From Archilochus colubris (Eukaryota > Chordata > Aves > Apodiformes > Trochilidae), in NCBI GenBank assembly GCA_023079485.1, contig CM041115.1, positions 41,860,305 through 41,924,304 of the forward strand: DNA of 64,000 bases, given 5' to 3'. The notes beneath the pieces were generated by a model. That model was not told the origin of the DNA. It was given only the letters and a program-made list of their open reading frames with translations, and did no database searches. Positions 34,787-47,290 of the stretch are shown in pieces. The stretch's first letter is position 1, and each line of letters starts with the position of its first letter. The translations under genes and the position numbers were made by a program.

Positions 34787-35340
34787 TCATAGAATCATAG
34801 AATCATAGAATCATAGAATCCTAGGGGTTAGAAGGGACCTCGAAAGATCATCTAGTCCAACCCCCCCTGCCAGAGCAGGGCCACCTAGAGTACATCGTGC
34901 AGGAACGTGTCCAAGCGGGTTTTGAATGTCTGCAGTGAAGGAGACTCCACGACCTCCCTGGGCAGCCTGTTCCAGGGCTCTGTCACCCTTACAGTAAAAA
35001 AATTTTTTCGAATATTCAACTTGAACCTCCTGTGCTCCAATTTACACCCATTACCCCTTGTCCTATCACTGGTCATCACTGAGAAAAGCCTAACTCCATC
35101 TCCCTGACACTCACCCCTTACATATTTGAAAACATTGATGAGGTCACCCCTCAGTCTCCTTTTCTCCAAACTAGAGACCCAGCTCCCTCAGCCTTTCCTC
35201 ATAAGGGAGATGTTCCACTCCCTTAATCATCTTAGTAGCTCTGCGCTGGACTCTTTCAAGCACTTCCCTGTCCTTCTTGAACTGAGGGGCCCAGAACTGG
35301 ACACAATACTCCAGGTGCGGCCTCACCAATGCAAAACATA
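34787..35340 (-). mobile_element. CR1 3' fragment with octamer tail
   Basis: Minus-strand CR1 starting with 4.25 tcatagaa units (34787-34820), then ttagaagggacctcgaaaga, tcatctagtccaacccccc, ctccctgggcagcctgttcc and gtaaaaaaattttttcgaa. It continues with gaggtcacccctcagtctcc, ctgaggggcccagaactgg and caggtgcggcctcaccaatg, and is truncated at about 35340. The landmarks are close to what I expect of CR1 and the tail is well kept, so this looks like one of the younger copies here. A 94-codon minus-strand frame covers the end of ORF2 ([15 protein letters not shown] block). Confidence 0.95.
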
Positions 35341-35865
35341 GATTAGATTAGCATATTATTTCAAATTATTTTACAAAACATTTTAACAGAGAAAAATCTG
35401 TTCACTAATCCCATAAAATATATATGTGAACTCTTAGGCACACATATATATATGAGTATATAAACATAGACATGGAGATCTGGCTTAATTTTGGTTTTAG
35501 AATCCAGGTCTGAATTTGAAATTGAAATTGACACTAATGCATTTTCTTAATTTTTTTTTAATATGATGCTATTAGGAATCTAATAATTCTTTGTTAAATA
35601 ATGCTTGACAACCTGTTTAGGAGCAGCTCTTATACATAAAAAGCTAAAGAAAAACTTGTTTGACATTTCTAAAATGGTGCATAGATAGAGCAATGCTTTT
35701 TAATTTGTGTCACTAAGTAGGTTAGTTAAGTTAATAATCATGATTATAGCTTGAATGGTAAGGAAACAGTGTACTAGAGACATCTAAGAATCAATGCCCA
35801 AAAAGTTTAAACAATCCTGTAGGTGCTTTTCTATATATGGAGTAAAATCCAAACTTTCTGTCTCC
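35341..35865. other. AT-rich spacer between two CR1 copies
   Basis: No exon or transposon seen. A short TA-repeat lies near 35442-35462. Confidence 0.5.
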
Positions 35866-36312
35866 ACAGAATCACAGAATCAGCCAGGTTGGAAAGGACC
35901 TCTGAGATCAAGTCCAGCCCTTAACCCACTTAATCTAGTGTGGTTACCAGACCATGGTACTAAGTGCCACATGAGTCTCTTCTTAAAAACCTCCAGGGAC
36001 AGAGAATCCACCACCTCCCTGGGCAGCCCATTCCAATGCCTGATCACCCTCTCTGTAAAGAATTTCTTCCAAATATCCAACCTAAACCTCCCCTGGCAGA
36101 AGCTGAGTCCATGCCCTCTTGTTTTGCTGATATTTGCCTGGGAGGAGAGACTGACCCCCCCCTGGCTACACCCTCCTTTCAGGGAGTTGTAGAGAGTGAT
36201 GAGGTCTCCCCTGAGCCTCCTCTTCTCCAGACTGAACACCCCCCGCTCCCTCAGCCCTTCCTCACAGGACTTGTGCTGGATCCCTTCACAGCCTCCTTGC
36301 TCTTCTCCAAAT
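35866..36312 (-). mobile_element. CR1 3' fragment
   Basis: Minus-strand CR1: acagaatcacagaatcagcc (degraded octamers), ggttggaaaggacctctgag, ccaccacctccctgggcagc, cccattccaatgcctgatca, gtaaagaatttcttccaaat, ctttcagggagttgtagaga and gaggtctcccctgagcctcc. It is truncated near ccttgctcttctcc. The wording matches the 56-57 kb insertion more closely than the 34.8-kb copy, suggesting a shared lineage. A 119-codon minus-strand frame is the remnant of the ORF2 C-terminus ([15 protein letters not shown] block). Confidence 0.94.
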
Positions 36313-37638
36313 CACATGATACTTTAAAATTCAGATATATGTTGGTATCTCTGACCAATCTGCTGAATTTATTTTGTCTTTTCTGTATCTCAGTAACACA
36401 CCATAAAATATTAAATGTTTCTTCATCATTCTCTTTCTGAAACACGCAAAAGTAAAATTTAAAATGAGAGACACTTCAAAGCATTGGTTGACTATTGTAC
36501 CACACTTTTAAATATAAGGGGGTAGCTGGAGATACTTGAGGTAGTGAGACATAAGTAGTATGGGTTGCTTGAGAGACTGAAAAAAACCTCAAAACAAAGC
36601 AAATATGATAGTTTTTTGATATGAGCTGAGGTATGGAACAGTAAAACAACATACTGAGTTAAATTTTATTTATGTTTATTCCAGAAGCATATTCAGTATT
36701 TAAAATTCCATCTTGAGCAGAATAGGGAACACTAAAGCTACATACAAGTCAAAAATAAAAAGAGGAACCTTTCAAGAAAGAGAAATAAATAGGCCAAAAC
36801 CACTTTTTTTCAGCAGCAATATACTCCTGGAGGGGTTTAAGTGAACACTGGAACATCAGTCCCTGAATAATAGAAACAATTATTTACTAGGAGTCACATA
36901 ATCAAAATAATATTACTTATTTTCCTCAAATAAAAATCCTTGTTAAAAGTTATTTTACACCAAGAGGAGAAAATATGCAATTAAGTGAAGCTCACAACAA
37001 GTTTAATTTCCAAACAATATCTGGAAAAATGAAGATCAGTTTGTAGTTTAGTTTAATGGGTAATTTATTCAGATTCTGCAGTCAGCATTGAAAGGCATCA
37101 TAAAGTTCTATTAAACATTTACATTGCTGCACAGGGAATGTTTTCTTTTTCATCTGTACATTTCTATGCATTTCACCTCTGAACAAAACTGCTAACAGAG
37201 GTTTATCTGTCTCTGGTTCTTTAACTCTGTTAGGCTTCCCTGTGCCCTGCTATTCCAGCAAACAACAGGTATTTTACTTAGGCATCCTTAATTGAAAACA
37301 GACAACATGCATCAAAGTAACACTAACCAGGTTAATAAACTTTTGGAGGTAAAGCTTTTCTTTCAGTAGTGGCATTAGATGAAGTGCCTTAGCCTTTCCA
37401 CACTTCTTTTTGTCAGATTATTCTTAATGCAAGTCAGTGCCTTGACTGGTTCACCACACAGCTCAATACATAGCACGCAGAACGCATTATTTTTACAGCA
37501 AGGAAACTGGCAACAGGCAGAGAAAAACACAAAAGTCTGCTGCTAGGTCTGTTCATTGTAGTCAGAATACAAAACAGAGTAAATGCAGGCATTTATTGGT
37601 AAATATGTGGTAAACAATAAACCTGTGATAAATGTGAA

Positions 37639-37668
37639 AGCCCATTATAGCTAAGCCCATTATAGCTA
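37639..37668 (+). repeat. Perfect 15-bp tandem duplication
   Basis: agcccattatagcta occurs twice in direct succession with no mismatch, which implies a recent slippage or duplication event. Confidence 0.95.
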
Positions 37669-39943
37669 AAAGGTAGCATTCTGCTTTACTTTGATATACT
37701 TATCATATACTATAGTCAAGTGTTTGATAAATAGCATGAAACAAATATATATTAGTTCTGTATGTGCATAGCTTAGAGATCTAAAATACTCCTTAGATAA
37801 GTCTAGGAAAGGACAATCAATGCGGAAGCACACATAAGCTTTTGAGATTTTTAGAAACACCCGTCAGGGAAAAAAAGCTTTTTACTTTTAATCAACTGTA
37901 TTTCCTTTCTAGAATGCACTGTAGTTAACAGAGAAGCATCCCACAAGGCAGTAGTGAATGATCATTGAAATCTTATATCTCAGCAGGACCTGTGCTCAAT
38001 AATAAATTAAGTAATCTTCCTGTGTAAGCATTGTTATAAAATACCCCAGTCATTTCATCAATGAATGTTTTGCCTGTGTAATGAACATCAGATCAGCTGC
38101 ATGGCTATATTCTATTGAATATATTAAAAATGTAGACTGGTGAAGCTTAAAGGAGAATACTCTTTGAAGTTAGATTGAAACATGCCTGCTTTATGGAAAT
38201 TAGACATTTTTGTTCTTACTATAAAACTATTCACTGGAGTGAAATTCAGTAGTAATTTTTATTATTCTTTAGCTCCCACTTTTCCATAGGGAAGGTTCTA
38301 CATGCTGCTGTTTATAGTTACACAAAACACAAAATTCAGATGACAATTCATGTTGTCATGTACAAAAGATGCTGAAAGAAGCTTGTTAATCAATACACTG
38401 CAGGTAAAAAGCAAATCCAATTACTCTTAAGTAATCCACGATAGACTTTTACTAACAAGACAATGCTATGTAGATTGAACAGCGTGTAATAGAATTGATA
38501 ACAGACATTATAATATATGGAGAATACTTAATTCCACTATCTTTTCCAAAAGGCTGACCTAAAAGTGACAGTAGGTAGCAAGATTAAACTTTCCTTAGTG
38601 AATATATTTTCTGAAATAAAACTTTTTGATTTTTACATCTTTGGAATAATACCATATATTCCCTGTGTGAGATGGAAGGAAATTTCTCCATCTGGATTTA
38701 ACAACAATCCAAATCTGATTGCTTTTAACACCTTTTTTACTGTAAAGACACAAAGACACAAAGTATATATATAGCGTGTTAAGGCCTTTATTAGGAAGTA
38801 ATTCACCTGTTTAAAAAGATGAAAATTGAACAGGCTGTAAGTCAAATATGAGGTAGCAGTTATTTTTCTACAAAGTACTAAAGAGTAGGGCAAAAGGGAG
38901 ACTCATTAAGAAATCCTTTGGTTTTTGGTTTTGTTAGAGTGGGCTACTTATAAAGAAAACTGAAAGGATTTCTAATATGCACAAAAATGTAATCAGAAGA
39001 CATTTCAGTATTTCATTCATTAATTCTAGTAGTTCCAATACTCCAGTACTTATCAAAACAGATATAGTGAAGAAACATAACCCAAGTAAATTTTACAGGA
39101 AAGTCACTTGCAAAATTTAGACTGCCAAACAGAGAAAAAAAACCCCACAAAAAAAAAACAAAAAAAAGAGCCAAGAAACAAAAAGCATTTCCAAGATCAA
39201 GAGGTAGCATGGGGGTAACCATTTGATCAAATAAATTGAATGCCATCAGAAATATTTTAACACTGTCCTTGAAATGTCTCCTTGCACTGAAGCTCCCACA
39301 ACTGCTCTATACTAGAAAATGTTATACCTTCCAGTTAATCTCCCAACATATGTGTAAGTGATCCTAAATGCCTTTGTAGTTTCTTGCTTCTTGTTTTACC
39401 TTCTTAGCAGAAGAGGAGAGCAAGAAATAGGTGATAAATGATGCAGGAATTCTTCAGTTTGGTCTTCAATGGGAAGAAGGTTAATTCTGGTATAGCATGT
39501 GATATCGAGTAAACCCACTTCTCTATATTAAATGCACATATGACAATAACCTCAGTAATTCAGGAAAAAGCTAAGAAGCATTTTAATGTTCCCTTAAGTG
39601 GCTTCAATGTCAGATACAGAAGTAACAGGTTTGAATTAAAAAATATGTAAAAATCCAATGAAAACCCACAGAGGTTCTAGCTATACCTCTGCAGATATGT
39701 GAAAAGAATTGGTAATCAGCTTTAAAAAATATATTTCTAAAATTATTTTTTTCTGAATTTCTGAGTTTAGGAGACCTAAATATGAAGAATTGGTTCCCTT
39801 TAAAAGCACAAGTGAGATAATTTACAGATCTTAATAAATATTTAGGTTTCTATTTAAATTTGTCATAAAAACACTCAACTAAATACGCAGAATAAATGTT
39901 GCAGCATAAATGAGATGCTAAAAATTATTCCATGTTCTAATGC

Positions 39944-39975
39944 ATCTATCTATCTATCTATATATATATATATAT
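39944..39975. repeat. (ATCT)n(TA)n compound microsatellite
   Basis: About four atct units run directly into about eight ta units. Confidence 0.95.
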
Positions 39976-42900
39976 GCAGACATCATTATTATTAATGCTA
40001 TGCATGCTTTTGTTACTTGGTTATGATAAACTGATGTGACGCTGTGCCAAAGCTCCTGCTATTTTCTCAACTAGAAGCACTTACTACTAACCTAATAAGT
40101 GCTACCGTATCATTTGGTGTTGCATTTTTAATTAACATTTAATTAGAATGTATCTATCCAACTTACTATAGGTCCCTATGTAATTCCTGAAAACATCATT
40201 CACTGTGGTATTTCAAAAAATCTTGGCTTATGTAGAGCTTGAACAGCCACTGAGATAGAGGAAATAAAAATTCAGGTTGCTCCCACCTAGAACAAAAGCA
40301 AGAACCTATACTGGAAGTGAGCAGTGCATTGGTGACTAATCCGTCTCTTGTCTGCACTGGGTAGTTGGCTGGCTTTCTTTTGACTGCAAAAGTACTATGA
40401 AAATGTGGGAGATTTTTTTCCAGTTCACTATCTGAGAAACTCATATTTCTTCTAAAGATTTCATTTTCAGTGATACTGAGCATTTCTGGATGAATGAAGA
40501 TGTTTTATCTAAATTATTTGCTAGATATACTTAACTTTACATGGATTCTGATGCTAGCTTTGCCATTTACCTGATAGGTAAATGACAGGTTGCTGCATTT
40601 TATTTTGCTGCTCTTTCCCTTCCTGTCTTTCATTTTCCCAGGATAAGAGTCTGTTTCTCAGAGAAGCTGCTTAGTTGTAGTTGACTTGAGATCTTTCCTA
40701 GGATCCTTAAAAGCTGCTGTAATATGAACACCATCAGAAATATCACTTTATCTCACTAATATCATACGTGTCATGTTTTGTCCAAAGGGTTTCCAAGCAG
40801 AAAGGTAAAAAATTTAAGGAAATTATTTTTATTTCATACCATCTTTTATATAATCTTAGTGGTACATCCCATTACAACATGTTTCTTTTTGAGATGTTGC
40901 CCTGTTTGAGATAGAGGCTGCAGCTTCGAGAAGTGGTGGTTCCTCTTTCTGCTATAGAGTGCCGTGTATTTTGCTTCATGGATTATGGATATATAGCGGA
41001 GAAAATCCTATTTAACTGGAACTCTAAGTCAGATGCAGCCTTCCAGATAAAAAAAGATATTACTAACATCTAGTCATGAAAGGACAAAATAAGGACACAC
41101 AGAAGACTCTTCCAAAATTCAGCTATGTTCAGCAGCTGAGTTCAGGCAGAGTTCTACAACATGCAAACAAGAAGAGCAAAGCAGTGAAGAGATAGCAGCT
41201 AAGAGATGAATGTTGCCAGTCAATTCTGTAATGATTAATTAGGTCCAAAGTCAAGCCTCAAAGGCACTTGCAAATCAGTGTCCAGATTCACAGAATGCAC
41301 AGTCAAGCAGAGCTGCAGTGTAGCTCAGGCAAGGCTCAAGAACTGGAGTCTGAGCTTGAAAACATCTCTCAAGTGTTGAGAGAGCACCTCCTGCCTTTTT
41401 CACACATAGCAGTTTCTCAACAGCCAGAATCCCATTTAGAGTGTTGCAGTGTATCAGAGGTGTCTTTGAGCATATGATGCTAGACTCCTGAAAGGGGTCC
41501 TGAGAATTGGCTAGCCTGATCCCAGAGCCCTTAAGATGAGCCTTTTGCTTGGGTTTCAAACTGAAGTGTCTACTGTGTTGTGAGAATTAAACTGAACTTG
41601 GGCAGAACAGTACTGGATTTAGCTAAACTAAATACTGTTTTTAAATGTGTATTTTACAGCCAAGACCTCTCACTCTGCCCTCTTTGGTATCTTCAGTCAT
41701 CTTGTTTTTCAAATTTTTGGACATGGTATGTATATTGAAGTAAAATAGAAAAGATATAAGGTGATGGAGATACTGAAAAACAGTCAAGCAAGTGTGACAA
41801 TATAACGTAAAATCTGCTTGCAAGGAATGCTTGATTAATAAAGACACTAAAGAAAAAAATGTATGTCATTACCAGCAAATAAGATCTTACCACAATCTTT
41901 TCTTTAATCATGGATTAAAATATTGAATCAAAATGCAGCCAGGATGCCTATTCTAATCATTAAATGATTTTGGTAAAATCTGTTGGTAGAAACAGAGGTT
42001 TCAGAATCTTGAGCTCCTTGGAAATGTACTTATTATTTTTATCCACAGTTGATATGCTGGGGAGGAAGAGGAATGTTGTTTACTCCCAGGTGGTTTAAAT
42101 TTGATTTGAAGTCACAGCTGAGTTTAAGCTTATGAATAGCTTTTTATTGAACATGAATAAATTGAGAAATTCAGATTAGTCAGCCACTTTTTCACTATAA
42201 TTTAAAATCCAGAAAAAAAAAAAGACGCATTTAGCAAAAAGAGAGCAGAAAGTTGTGCACAACTGATGAATTGTACCTAATGACTAGCTGAATTAATAAA
42301 ATCATTAATTAATTTAATGCTGCTCTTGGTCTTTTCAGCATTAGTGTTCTTATAGAAAAGAATTTGTACACAACAAAGGTAAAACAGCTGCCATCAAAGA
42401 AGAAAACAAGTGACTGCATGAACCAATCAACATGCAGAACAATACAGAGTGGTAGATTCCTCTTCTGCATAGACTGAATAAAATCTGAAAAATCTCAAAT
42501 AGCTAAGATGGTTTTTTGGAAACTAGACAATACTCATCATATTGTAAGCATTCAGTTCAACTTCAGAGTCTGAAACCCTTTCCCACGAAAAAGCAGGTAA
42601 TTCTACAATTCCTTCTGGAGGAAAGTATTATTATCTAAGAAAAAAAAAAATCAGAATCTGGCTGTCTGTTCACTGGCAAGACAAAGGAATAATTAAACAT
42701 AACTTTTACTTACATCTTTTTTTATTTTCTCTGACAAAATGCTGAGTTCTCTATTTTTGCATAAAAGGTTTTTTGTGCATTTTCTATATACGTATGTGTA
42801 TATAAGTTTCTGCTTATTTGGCAAATGCTTTAAGAGCAATAGATAGCAAAGGATAATTATTATTTTTTTATTTTGCTGAGGCACCTAGATAGCAGTGAAA

Positions 42901-44194
42901 TTTCTCTTTAATAAGAATGACAAATTGTGTGAGTCTACTGTCTAGACAAAGAAGGAAAGAATTAGCCAAGAGGGGAAATATGGGAAAGACTCTCCCTGTA
43001 GTAAGTGGAAAGTGGTTAGACTCAATTAGTGCTACTAATTTGACTTTTAGAGACCTGATGATAGACAATTAGAATGAGTCTTCTGAAAACTGAATAATCT
43101 GATACTATGTTCATTCATTTAAAGATGGAAAAATGGGGCAGAGGGGTGTTGTTGTGTTTATCTGTTTAATATATAAAAATTATTCAATAACACTTAAGAA
43201 GTTACATCTGGATAAATTTTTTTGCTTAAGAATTAAACAAATTCTGAGAATAGCAACTGATCTGTTGAATGTTTTCCTAAGCAGAGTTCCCTAAACAGTT
43301 GTTTGTTTGAAATTCTTATAAACATTGAGTGATTTGGTGCTTAATAATTATCTTTTATGTGTGTATCAACGCTATCATAAATACATTATATGCTTTTATC
43401 ATGTCTTTATTTAATGTTTAAAAATATTACCCAGAAGTTGGATAAATCATAAAAAAGTTGAAAAACATCTGCAAAACAATCACAGCAGTTTTGTAAACCC
43501 AAGGGATAACTGCAGCCCTCTAAAAAGTAATACCATCTGTTGTCTTTCTAGTTAATGTATTTATAAATTCTAGTGGTTTCTTAATATTTGGCAGTTAGTA
43601 GTAAAATATTACAAAATTTAATCGGAAAACACTTGGGTTTATACGTTCACTTAGAACACTAATCTTTCAGCATCTGAGTGTACAGATAAGTACTATGATA
43701 GGCACATTTTCTTTCACAAAGAGTACATGCAAATCAGTTTATTTACAACTTTAGCACAGAAGGTTGATTCTGAAGTTATTCCCACATATGTCTAAGAGAG
43801 TGGCAGTTTGATACCTTAAAAATTATCCTAAACTTGAAGATAAATCACCTAATTTCAAACGATGCTTCTCTTACCCTCGCTGTTCACATATGAACAGAAG
43901 GGAATATCCTTTTGGAAGGATGACAAGAAGTTTGGAAAGTACTCTAGTCAATGGAAGTACAAAATTGTGTACAGGTAGGGTTATTTGGTAGTATTTAACA
44001 GATGTTTTGAAGGAATTTTGGATTAGGTTAGTGTCATCAACTAGTACAGGGCATGGCATGGCAGTTTGCACAGCAGTTCAGGCAGGGCAGGAGGAAAGGT
44101 CAGCTGCAGTCTTTTCCTTCCCAGGTGGTAACTTAGCTATGGTATCTGCTCATGCCAAAGCCATGTCCAAGAGGAATTTAGTAACTCAGACTGT

Positions 44195-45793
44195 GTTTAA
44201 AAGTAAACTCAGACAAATTTTACAGAGTATAGAAGGACAGATAACCTCGGAGAAGTAGAGAGGAGGAGTCAGAGAAGCAAGAGATCAGGTTAGGAAAGCA
44301 AAAGCAGAGAGAATTGGATCTGGCAAGGTGGGGGTTTAAGAACAAATGGAAAAGTTTCTATAGGTATGTCAATGATAAGAGAAGACTAGGGAAATTGTGG
44401 GCCCACTCCAGAAGGAAATGGGTAAGCCGGTCACCCAAAATGTAGAGAAGACTGAGGTACTCTGTGACTATTTTGCCTTTGTCTTCACCAGCAAGGACTC
44501 TGGTCACGCCTTCCATGTTGCAGAAGCTAAAGGCAGGGACTGGGGAAAAGAAGATCATACCACTGTAGATGAAGAGCAGGTTCAAGACCACCGAAGAACC
44601 TGACAGTGAGCAAGTCCATGGGTCCTGAAAGAACTGGCAGACGAAGTTGCAAAGCCACTGTTCATCATACTTCAAAAGTCTTGACAGTTCAAAAGTCTGT
44701 TGAAGTTCCTGCTGACTGGAAAAGGGGAAATGTAACCCACATTTTCAAAAATGGAAAAAGAGAAGACCCAGGGAACTACAAGGCAGTCAGTCTCACCTCT
44801 GTACCTGGCAAGATTATGGACCAGATCCTTCTGAAGGCTCTGCTAAGGCATGCAAATAACAAAGGGGTGACTGGTGACAGCCAACACGGTTTCACTAAGG
44901 ACAAGTTCTGCCTGACTAATTTGGTGGCCTTTTATGATGGGGCTACAGCCTTGGTGGACAAAGGCAGAGCAACAGGTCATCTACCTGGACCTGTGCAAAG
45001 CATTTGTCCTTGTCAGGTTCAAAAACTGGGCATGTGCAAACTGCATGACATTCAACAAGGCCAAGTACAAGATTCTGCTCCTGGGTCAAGGCAATTCCAT
45101 GCACAAATACCGGTTGGGAAGAGAAAAGATTGAGGACAGCCCCGAGGAGAAGGACTTGGTGGTGGTGGTAGACCAGAAGTTTAACGTGAGCTGTGTCCTG
45201 GGCTGCATCAAAATAAGCATAGACAGCTTGTTGTGGGAGGTGATTCTCCACCTTTTCACTGCTCTTGTGAGACCCCACCTAGAGTACTGTGTCCAGTTCT
45301 AGAGTCCCCAGCATAAGAAGGACAGAGAGCTCCTGGAATGTGTCCAGAGGGGAGCCACTAAAATGATCAGAGGGCTGTAGCACTTCCCCTATGAAGACAG
45401 GCTGAGGAAGTTGGGGTTGTTCAGCCTGGAGAAGAGGAGGCCCCAGGGTGACCTTGTAGCAACCTTCCAGTATCTGAAGGGGGCCTAAGCTAGGATAGAG
45501 CTTTTTACATGGGTGTGTAGTTTGGAGGACAAGGGGCAATGGTTTCAAGCTTGAAGAGGGAACATTTAGGTTAGACATTAGGAAGAAATTCTTTAGTGTG
45601 AGGTGGTGAGACACAGGAAAAGGTTGCTCACAGAACAGGTTGTGTGTGCCCCCTCCCTGGAAGCGTTCAAGGCCAGGTTGCATGGGGCTTTGAGCAAACT
45701 GGTCTAGAGGTCTCCCAGCCCATGGCAGGGGTGTTGGAACTAGATGATCTTTAAGGTTCCTTCCAACCCTAGCCATTCTATGATTCTATGATA
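44195..45793 (+). mobile_element. CR1 copy with RT catalytic core deleted
   Basis: Plus-strand CR1 from the ORF2 linker to the tail. Landmarks are gagatcaggttaggaaagc, tttctataggtatgtcaatg, aagtccatgggtcctgaaag, gttcctgctgactggaaaag, ggcaagattatggaccagat, ccaacacggtttcactaagg and atctacctggacctgtgcaa. The next bases, after gcatttgtccttgtc, jump directly to the thumb region (ttcaacaaggccaagtacaa). It then runs to the 3' UTR (gttggaactagatgatcttt, ggttccttccaaccctagcc) and the tail ttctatgattctatgat. The left boundary is uncertain and could be up to about 100 bases further left. Confidence 0.93.
44606..45302 (+). pseudogene. CR1 ORF2 remnant lacking RT motifs B and C
   Basis: Two overlapping frames retain the RT fingers (ADWKRGNVTHIFKNGK, then [20 protein letters not shown]), the block [19 protein letters not shown] and motif A YLDLCKAF. 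The thumb/C-terminal region follows at once (NWACANCMTFNKAKYKILL). In the 11.2-kb copy the same two landmarks are about 314 bases apart, so roughly that much is missing, including the catalytic FADD motif. The reading frame also shifts before motif A. Non-functional. Confidence 0.85.
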
Positions 45794-47290
45794 CCATAAG
45801 CAAGTTGATGCAATGGCATTGTTTACAAGCTGCCTGACCTAAGGTTAAGTTCAGAAAACTATATTTGAAATTTAAATAAACACATAACCCAATATTTCTT
45901 CATATTTCTGTTTTGTGCTTTTAGGCAAAGGAAAACCTGACTTTTCAATTTACCCATGTAAATTTTTGAATAGCATTGATTATGAAACAGTCATATGATG
46001 AGGGAAATCTTGCACTGAGAAATAAAATAGTGTCATACCTGAACTTCTGCCTCTTTCAAATTGTAGCTAAATTGTGTGTAAAATATACACCTCCTAATGC
46101 ACCTAGTACTGAAAGTGGTTGAAACAGAAAAGCTTAAGATCAGTAAGCATACTTTTATGTCAATTGCCTTATTATAAGAGATAGTAGCCATGATGACAAA
46201 GGCATTAAAAACTACCATGAAAATCAATCATCTAAGAGAGTCTGTTGCATTGAAATGGATATTACCCATGTTTCATAAATAAGACATGATTATTTTTGTA
46301 ATCAATACACACCAAGCATACATGACATACAAACTTAGTTTCATAGAGGCATATAACAGGAGACAGTCTTGCAGCACAAGCAAGGTTTTTTTATGTGAGT
46401 TGGTACTTCTGAGTTTCAATTTTTACATGACTTTCAGATGTTTGTATTGGTGGACTACATGCATTAAGTAAGTGTGTACCTGTGCGATACAATTAATTAA
46501 AGGTATATATATGATTTAAATTAACAGTTTTTAAAATTCATTGATTACAAGTAGATACAATAATTAAATGTATTTCTGCACGTTATGATATATTAAATAG
46601 CTCAGACATACCTATGTTTTGAAATTGTCTAAGTCTTCACCTATGAAAGCAAATTTTTTTCTGTACTGATTTTCGTTAGCAGTAGCCTTACATCCAATTT
46701 ACTTTGTATCTCTCTGCATTACTACCTTTAGAATTTTGGGTTTTTTTCAATTTGTGAATATGAACCTTATTCACAGATCTTTTTGACTTAAGACAGCATT
46801 TCAGTATGATAAAATGATATAAATCTCTGTTGTGGAAAGAGAGATATAAATGTAATTAAGAAATAAAAAAATAATATTCTGTTCCTACTCCTTAAAAAAT
46901 GTCCTTGGGAAGGAGATTGTTCTGTTATTTTGGAGCTTTGAAGAAAATTCTTCTTTCCTAGACTCTCTATAATTGGGGAAAAAAAATGCACTCTTGCTAA
47001 ATTGACATAACTGTCAAGAAATTAGCCTGAATGTATCAACTAAACAGTGCATGAGTGATAGAAACACATCCACAACAAAGTATGTCCTGCTTACACAGAA
47101 TAGTGATGTTGGTGACGTAACTGTATTAGTTCACAGTTCTGTTATGTCTGCTGTACTCATATAAGGCTTATATTTTGAGGATTGTTGTCTCTACTGATTA
47201 AATTAATCATAACATTTCAGTTGCATTTTTCATGTTGCTGCTGTTGATATGCACACTTCTGTAAAACATATTTTCAGAGTACACACACTT
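45794..47290. other. AT-rich non-coding DNA, no gene seen
   Basis: No exon or transposon recognised between the CR1 tail and the LTR-like element. Confidence 0.5.

Larger units (their letters stand above)
36313..44194. other. AT-rich non-coding DNA, no gene seen
   Basis: Nearly 7.9 kb without an identifiable exon or transposon. It holds a 15-bp tandem duplication (37639-37668), a TATC/TA microsatellite (39944-39975) and A-rich runs near 39135-39180. A 95-codon minus-strand frame (40196-40483) has a protein-like composition, but no supporting splice sites or homology were recognised. Confidence 0.5.

Noticed and set aside
40196..40483. 95-codon minus-strand frame with a protein-like composition
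   Set aside because: The translation looks balanced and was considered as an exon. The upstream acceptor is weak, candidate donors lie inside the frame without a clear choice, and I recognise no homologue. Conservation data would be needed to reopen it.
41268..41559. Overlapping 69- and 94-codon frames on opposite strands
   Set aside because: Two opposite-strand frames over the same moderately GC-richer DNA is a typical chance shadow. No known motif was seen.
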